Of a stretch of DNA of 64,000 nucleotides, positions 58,599-64,000 are shown piece after piece (position 1 is the stretch's first letter; each line of letters begins with the position of its first letter). The notes below the pieces were generated by a model. It was not told the DNA's origin and did no database searches. It saw only the letters and a list, made by a program, of their open reading frames with translations. The DNA lies in the NCBI GenBank assembly GCA_963921825.1, contig OY997594.1, forward strand, positions 28,502,956 to 28,566,955, given 5' to 3'. The position numbers and the translations under genes were made by a program. Source of the stretch: Erodium maritimum (Eukaryota > Streptophyta > Magnoliopsida > Geraniales > Geraniaceae).

Positions 58599-59469
58599 TT
58601 ATTAGGCAAGGTGTTTTCTGTTCTGTTTCTGGTTTTGTTTCCCGGTTTGTTTGTTGCTCTTTGTAGCTGTTCTGGTTTGGAAAATGTCCTTTTGGATCTG
58701 CTCTTGGTATGTGTCTATTCTTTGTAGACCATATCCTTAATAAACTTTTCGCTTATAAAAAAATACATGAATGAGAATAGTCAATGCCTACGCTATATTG
58801 AACCAGAATTTCAATAATGAAAATGTTTTATACGTCAACGTATTCATCATGATCATTTTGGATCGACGATGATGCGTAGGGTCTTTGAAAATTAATGTGG
58901 AGTTTCTTTAAAGAACTAGAATGTTCCAATGTATCATGACATATTACTTTTCACAATATATATTTTGTGGTCCAACCATCTAAATAAAAATTTATATGAA
59001 ATTTCAATTACTCATGTAGAGAATTCATGAGGATATATAAGACCATACTTACTTTATAAGAGACGCATCCAGAGGATGGTCTTATGGTATCTTGAGTCCC
59101 TGAAGGACAAGATATTTATACCATGATCTGTTAGTTTCATTTTGATGAGATGATATCCTTCACCTTGAAGTGAAGAAAAAAAGGTCTTCCTGAAGTAAGA
59201 CGTGAAATGTTCTTGAAAATTTATTTTTGTCTCATCATATGTACCTGAAGTACATAAGCTCGCACATTTGAAAAATGTTGCACACCAAATGCAAGACGCA
59301 TTTAGAAAAATAATCAGATCATGCCAAGATACCTACAAAGATTTAAAAGCTTTGTGAAAGCGGGGAATGACTCCTCTTACACGCCAGGAGCGTGAGAGGC
59401 TACTTGGGTCAAAAGACTTAGTTCTAGAAGAACTACCAGAAGTGGTTCCAGAAGAACCACTAGAGGCGG

Positions 59470-62400
59470 TGTAAAACCCGCTTCGCTTCAAAAGGGTATT
59501 AATTTGCAAACGAAAACCTTTGGGTAAGTTTTTGAAACGAGTGCAAAAAAAAAGCAGGTCTGGACCAGGCCAGGCGCGCAGGCCCAGCCCAGCCCAGCTG
59601 AGGCCCAATCTGGTCAGGCCTGGGTATATAACCCATCCTCACATTTCTGAAACCCTAATTTTCCCTCACACTCAGCCGCCCTCACCCTCTCCTCTCTCTC
59701 TCCCTCGATCCGACTCTCTCTCCTCTCTCGTCTTCCTCGCCGAAACCGACCACGCCCAGCTCCGACCTCACTCCTCCACGCTGTCCTCTCCGTCCGATCG
59801 GCAACCACCTCCCTCCCTTCGATTCACCGCCGCCCTCACTCCTCCACGCCGTCTTCTTCGCCCTAACCAGATCCGGCCACCACTCTCTCCGTCTCCTCTC
59901 CCGTTCCCGACCCTCTCCCTCCTCTGGTTCGAAACCCCCTCCCCACGGCCACGCCGCCGTTCGATTCACGACCACACCACCGTCCCGAGCCCCTCTTCTC
60001 CGGCCAGCATCGACCACCACCGTCCCTCTCGATTCCTGCCGTCCCGAGCCCGAGCTCGGCCACCACCGTCCTCACCGCGCCACCACCGAGCCGCCACCCT
60101 ACTCCGCCCCTCACGCTCGCCTCCGTCCAGATCCGGTCACCACCCGACCTCCCTCTCCAGATCTCCGGCGAGACAAGCTCGCCTGGGACACGACCGAGCC
60201 CGAGCTCGCCGTCCCGAGCCTGAGCTCGTCCTCCCCGACCATCCTCTCCCGTCTCCCTTCTCCTCATCGCCGTCCGCACGGCCGGCAAGCTCAGCCGAGC
60301 CACCACCACCGCCGTTCCCACCGCCGCTCTCCACCACGCCACCGTTCCTTTCTCTACGGTTAGGCCCCGGCCGACGCCGCCCTCGCCGGCGGCCGACCGG
60401 TTCGAAACCGAACCCTTAGTTTTCCCGTTTTCGATTTCTGTTAATTATGGGTTTGTTGAAGCAATCCTTGTATCTGTGGGTTGTTCGAAACGGACTAGAA
60501 CCGAGAATTTTGTTAAAAGAAAATTAAACATTAAACGAGTTTGGATCTGTTAAAATCGATTAATATCTGTTAAACTTGTTAACGAAATCGATTAAAATAG
60601 AATCGGATTGGAAATTAAAAAGGAAAGTAAAACAAAGCAAAACGGATTAGATTTGATCACGGTTTTGGAAAGAAAAGGGTTGTAAAATGGAAAATCGAAT
60701 TTAAGGGAAAAGGTTTTAAAATGAAAAGGAATTAAAAGCGTTTCGGTTTTAAAAACGGTTTAAATCGAGGAGTTGTGAATCTAAGTTGTAAACGGGATTT
60801 AGGAACGGTTGTCCAAAAACCGAACCTAATTCATTTTGGGCTCAAAGATCGGAACAGAAACAGATTTGAATTAAAAAGGGAATTTGTTTTGAAACAAAAA
60901 CCGTTCTGTTTTGAATAAACGGTTGGTAATCGGAATTAGGAACGAATCTGGAACTCTGGTTAAAATGGACTGCTAGCTGGGTTAAAAAGGGAACAAAAGC
61001 GGACCGCTGAATCGGACCTCGGGATTCGTGCATTGGGACCGTGCCTCGCATGCACCGGTATCGGTGCTCGGGTACTCAAACCCGATTCGCCGTGACCCCG
61101 CTTTTATCCCGCTCGAGTTTAAAGGACAATTGTCGGGTCTAGACTGGATTAACCGTAACCTTTAATTTAGCGGTGGAACCGTTGTTAATCTATGGCTTTC
61201 GTGTTCTCTTTAACGTCCGGCTTCGATCGAAGTGAAGCCCGGAGGTAGCGAGCCAGAACGTCAGCAGCTAGGAAGCATAGCGGTTGCTCTTCAGTTGAGG
61301 TAGGGAAAAGTAGCCGGATCTCGGCCCTGACTAGGGAAAGTTAACAGTAGAATTGCATGTGACACCGGGGTGTCGTGGGTTATTTTAGGTTATCGAATAT
61401 TAGAAATGCATGATACGGGAACGTAGCGAATACGGGAATGCATGTGACACTTAGTAGTGCCGTAGGAGCAGAGAACTTAGTGATAATTGTTTTACTGGAG
61501 GCATATGACCATGCCCGGAGGTTGTTTGTGAACTTGTTGATATTAGGAGTACTGGAGGCATATGACCATGCCCGGAGGTTGTTTGTGGAACTAGTGATCT
61601 TAGGACTGTTGTAGGCATCGATTATGCCGAAGGTTTTTGTGTGTTATTTATTTACTGTTGTCGAGTCTTGGGGGGCCTTGAGAGCCCGTATTATTTATTG
61701 TTGAGTTTGGGTGGCCTTGAGAGCCCGTGTTATTTATTGCTGAGTCTTGGGTGGCCATGAGAGCCCGTGTTGTCGTTTCGGTGTCTTGAGTGGCAGTGAG
61801 TGCCGTGGGGTTGTTGAACCCGAGTCTTGTTTGTTGAGGTGTCTTGAGTGGCCTTGAGTGCCTGTGTTGTCGAACTTGCTTGTGATTGTGTTGGTGATTG
61901 TGACTGTGATTGTGGTTGCCTGAGTGAGAGAGGTGAGTGAGACAGGTCGACAGCCTGGCCTGAGTGGTTCGGCAAAGTGCGTGAGTGAGACAGGTCGACC
62001 GCCTGGCCTGAGTGGTTCGGCAAAGTGCGTGAGTGAGACAGGTCGACCGCCTGGCCTGAGTGGTTCGGCAAAGCGCATGAGTGAGAGAGGTTAGTGAGAC
62101 AGGTCGACCGCCTGGCCTGAGTGGTTCGGCAAAGCGCATGAATGAGGGACGTTACTGAGCAGCTGGTTTGCGATCCTTTGTGATCTTGTTTGGTGTGCGA
62201 TCCTTTGTGATCTTGTTTGGTGTTGCGTAGTTCCTTTGAGTCTTTGGAAGAGGTCGTGATCGTTGTGTCGTGTCTACTTACGTGTTTGAGTGTCGAGTCG
62301 TTCGAGGAAGGTCACCGTGGGTGTTTGTCAGTCAGAGTACTTGGGTTGGGGATAGTGATCCCCGGGGGTTGAGCTTGTTGTTGGTGTTACCGGTATTGTC

Positions 62401-62732
62401 TGCTAATTATGTCGTAGTCAGTCTGTTATCCGTGGTGGTGAGCGAACGCTCACCCCTAGCTGCTTTTCCTACAGGTTCTGTTCGTGGGACGGACTAGGTG
62501 AGCTCTCGACGCTTGTGGAGATAGGAGCGGAGTCCGGGTTTTTACTTTTGGTCTAGCGACGGATACCTCGCCTTTTTGTCCGCTTGTGGGACGTTTTATT
62601 TTTGGGTTGTAATTATCCTTTTGTTGAACTAAACTGGTATTGTAAAATGTGTTAATGGAATTGTTTTCAAAGTGTTTTCTTATTCTAAACGTTCGCGTCC
62701 CGAGTTCGGTTTACTGAAATTGGGGCGTGACA
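59470..62732 (+). mobile_element. Chromovirus (B-type) solo LTR with GGCGG target duplication
   Basis: Begins TGTAAAACCCGCTTCGC and ends GGGGCGTGACA, the same termini as element B but in the opposite orientation. Flanked by the 5-bp repeat GGCGG at 59465-59469 and 62733-62737. At 3263 bp it has no interior, so it is a complete solo LTR left by LTR-LTR recombination. It carries a 48-bp minisatellite and a GC-rich frame of 299 codons in sense orientation (59520-60419). It is inserted in copia D. Confidence 0.92.
61930..62140. repeat. 48-bp minisatellite in the solo LTR
   Basis: About four units of GTGAGTGAGACAGGTCGACC... with a 48-bp period. The phrase CGCCTGGCCTGAGTGGTTCG recurs in each, the first unit having one change. 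Confidence 0.85.
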
Positions 62733-62737
62733 GGCGG

Positions 62738-64000
62738 TTCCAAAAGAACCAACCGACCAGGAAATGCCAAAAAGCTCTAATACTCCAGAAGAGTTGCAAG
62801 AGAAAAGAAATTATGGAATGGAAAATAAATTTCCAGTGATAAAGGCATTCTTGTTACCATGAAATTGAAATGCTAGATGATTTTGACATTGAACCATATG
62901 GTGTTGACTAATGTCATTTGAAGACATGTTTGGCCAATACGAGAAAATGTCAATCCAGAAGAATCGACTTATTAGCATAATGTCCAATGTTCAAAATCAT
63001 GATCAAAACATCGAAGGATGTTTTCCTAGCTGTTATAGATGAATGAGAAAACAAAGATGTTGAATATAAAGCACACCTTATAAAGGTATTTTTCTCAAAT
63101 GACTTGAATTCAACTTTTGATAAATTGTGTTGTGTGATCATCATGGTATATTTGATATACGTATCCACTGCTAATGGTACTTTGAGTGCCAACATTTATA
63201 AAAGTCCCCGAAGGACTTGCATTGCCTGAACCATTGCAATTTGCTTGAAGCGTTGCAATTTGGCTGAAGCAAAACCCTTCCATTGCCTTAAGCATTGCAA
63301 TTTGCCTGAAGCAAATCCCTTTAAAATTTAAATTGCCAGAAGCAATGCCATTCCCCAAGGGATTTAAGAGAAATGACTCTCTGAAGGGTTTATTTTACAT
63401 GAGGCAATGAGACATGGTATGAGAAACCATGTACTCAGTAAGCAGTGTGTGTCGATAATATATGGACTATTGAAGAGGTCCTTGAAACTGCAATATGTCT
63501 AAAGAAAGACTTTCAAATGAAAGCTTTGATAATGAAATATTGTCTCAGCCTAAAGATCGAGCATATTTCAAATGTATCCATAAATATGCATATGCTAAGA
63601 AACGCCTGAAGCGTGTTCTACTTGTATTCAAACGATCAATCGATATTTAGATCCTAAAGAGGATCTCATTTGTCTCAAAGAGATGAAGAGATATTTGGTC
63701 CTGAAGTACCATATCTAAATTTGAGAAGTTATAATGTACAAGGCATGATAGAAAATTTGCAGTAAATATGCTAAGCCAGTTTGAACTTAGAAACTATTTA
63801 CTGGTTTTGAGAAAGAAGCAGATCTACAAGGCATGTCCCGGGACGGTTATAGTTTGGGAAGACAGTTTTCAGTGTTTAGTGTTTCGGTTGGAACCACTAG
63901 GTGCTCAAAAATCCTTTTATTATGAACTCCAGAAGATTCATGAGATTGACGTCAATCACAATCACGTACTGAAAATCCTGCAGGTCTATTCACTGAAATT
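62738..64000 (+). pseudogene. Decayed pol region of copia D
   Basis: No long frame remains. Nucleotide phrases around 63470-63660 (GAAGAGGTCCTTGAAACTGC, GAGCATATTTCAAATG, GATCCTAAAGAGGATC) match what I know of the late RT part of plant copia pol. GAAGC-rich short repeats lie at 63210-63350. The element continues beyond the window. Confidence 0.5.

Larger units (their letters stand above)
56934..58761 (+). mobile_element. ORF1-only LINE derivative with RRM domain, 15-bp target duplication
   Basis: Flanked by the exact 15-bp direct repeat AATACATGAATGAGA (56919-56933 and 58762-58776). Ends TTAATAAACTTTTCGCTTAT followed by A, a typical plant LINE tail. It contains an RRM-type ORF1 but no endonuclease or RT: the ORF1 stop at 58598 is only about 160 bp from the tail. 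The coding frame is interrupted by a frameshift near 57250 and a stop at 57951-57953, so it is nearly but not fully open. Upstream (56964-57270) another frame has a basic, NLS-like PAKKAKLKSK. It is inserted in the decayed interior of copia D. Confidence 0.85.
40245..64000 (+). mobile_element. Old Ty1/copia element D, host of five nested insertions
   Basis: A plus-strand copia fossil running past the window end. Parts: LTR of 314 bp (40245-40558, TGTTATAAAT...TACAACA, with CTATATAAA near 40342), then ACACGTTATCAGCACGA, a start-of-interior sequence I know from plant copia elements. A repeat-rich leader follows (to about 48430), then decayed interior pieces (56449-56933, 58777-59464, 62738-64000). 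At 63440-63740 is a decayed stretch resembling the late RT region of plant copia pol. The nested insertions are at 41092-47672, 48434-55907, 55924-56402, 56934-58761 and 59470-62732. It is broken with many breaks and is clearly older than its guests. Confidence 0.7.

Overview
The window is nuclear DNA from a flowering plant, most likely a eudicot. It holds two intron-containing plant genes (an LBD transcription factor and a class III peroxidase) close together at the left end. Almost everything else is layered transposable elements: L1-type LINEs, Ty3/gypsy chromoviruses of the Tekay/Del type with LTRs of about 3 kb, Ty1/copia elements, an endogenous pararetrovirus and a foldback (MITE-like) element. 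No rRNA gene, tRNA gene or CRISPR array was recognised.

Layout. 1-1139: GC-rich sequence that may be the end of a LINE ORF1. 1290-2224: LBD37/38/39-like gene (+) with one 72-bp intron. 2838-4388: complete solo copia-type LTR (-) with a 5-bp target duplication. 4494-4860: probable LINE tail. 5323-6718: class III peroxidase (-), four exons. 7228-22836: a LINE-rich block. It has an ORF2-bearing LINE (-), an ORF1-only LINE derivative (+), an ORF1-only derivative (-), part of a chromovirus LTR, and a second ORF2-bearing LINE (+). 22837-24416: mostly host-like intergenic DNA with a proline-rich low-complexity patch.

24417-34575: chromovirus element A (-) with gag, protease, RT, RNase H, integrase and chromodomain parts. 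34576-37433: copia-like element C with a very short interior between two LTR copies. 37434-40244: AT-rich DNA that I could not classify. 40245 to the window end: an old copia element (D, +) that hosts five later insertions. These are chromovirus B (41092-47672), an endogenous caulimovirid-like element (48434-55907) that itself carries a gypsy-type LTR, a foldback element (55924-56402), an ORF1-only LINE derivative with an RRM domain (56934-58761), and a chromovirus solo LTR (59470-62732). Three of the five have target-site duplications visible by eye.

The two host genes share no evident pathway: LBD37-39 proteins are nitrogen-responsive repressors, and class III peroxidases act in the cell wall. 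The observations most worth following are the repeated ORF1-only LINE derivatives, a near-perfect 0.9-kb palindrome beside the foldback element in TA-rich DNA, and a 48-bp minisatellite period shared by diverged chromovirus LTRs. Virus-like and LTR elements are treated as fossils; all boundaries and divergences were read by eye.
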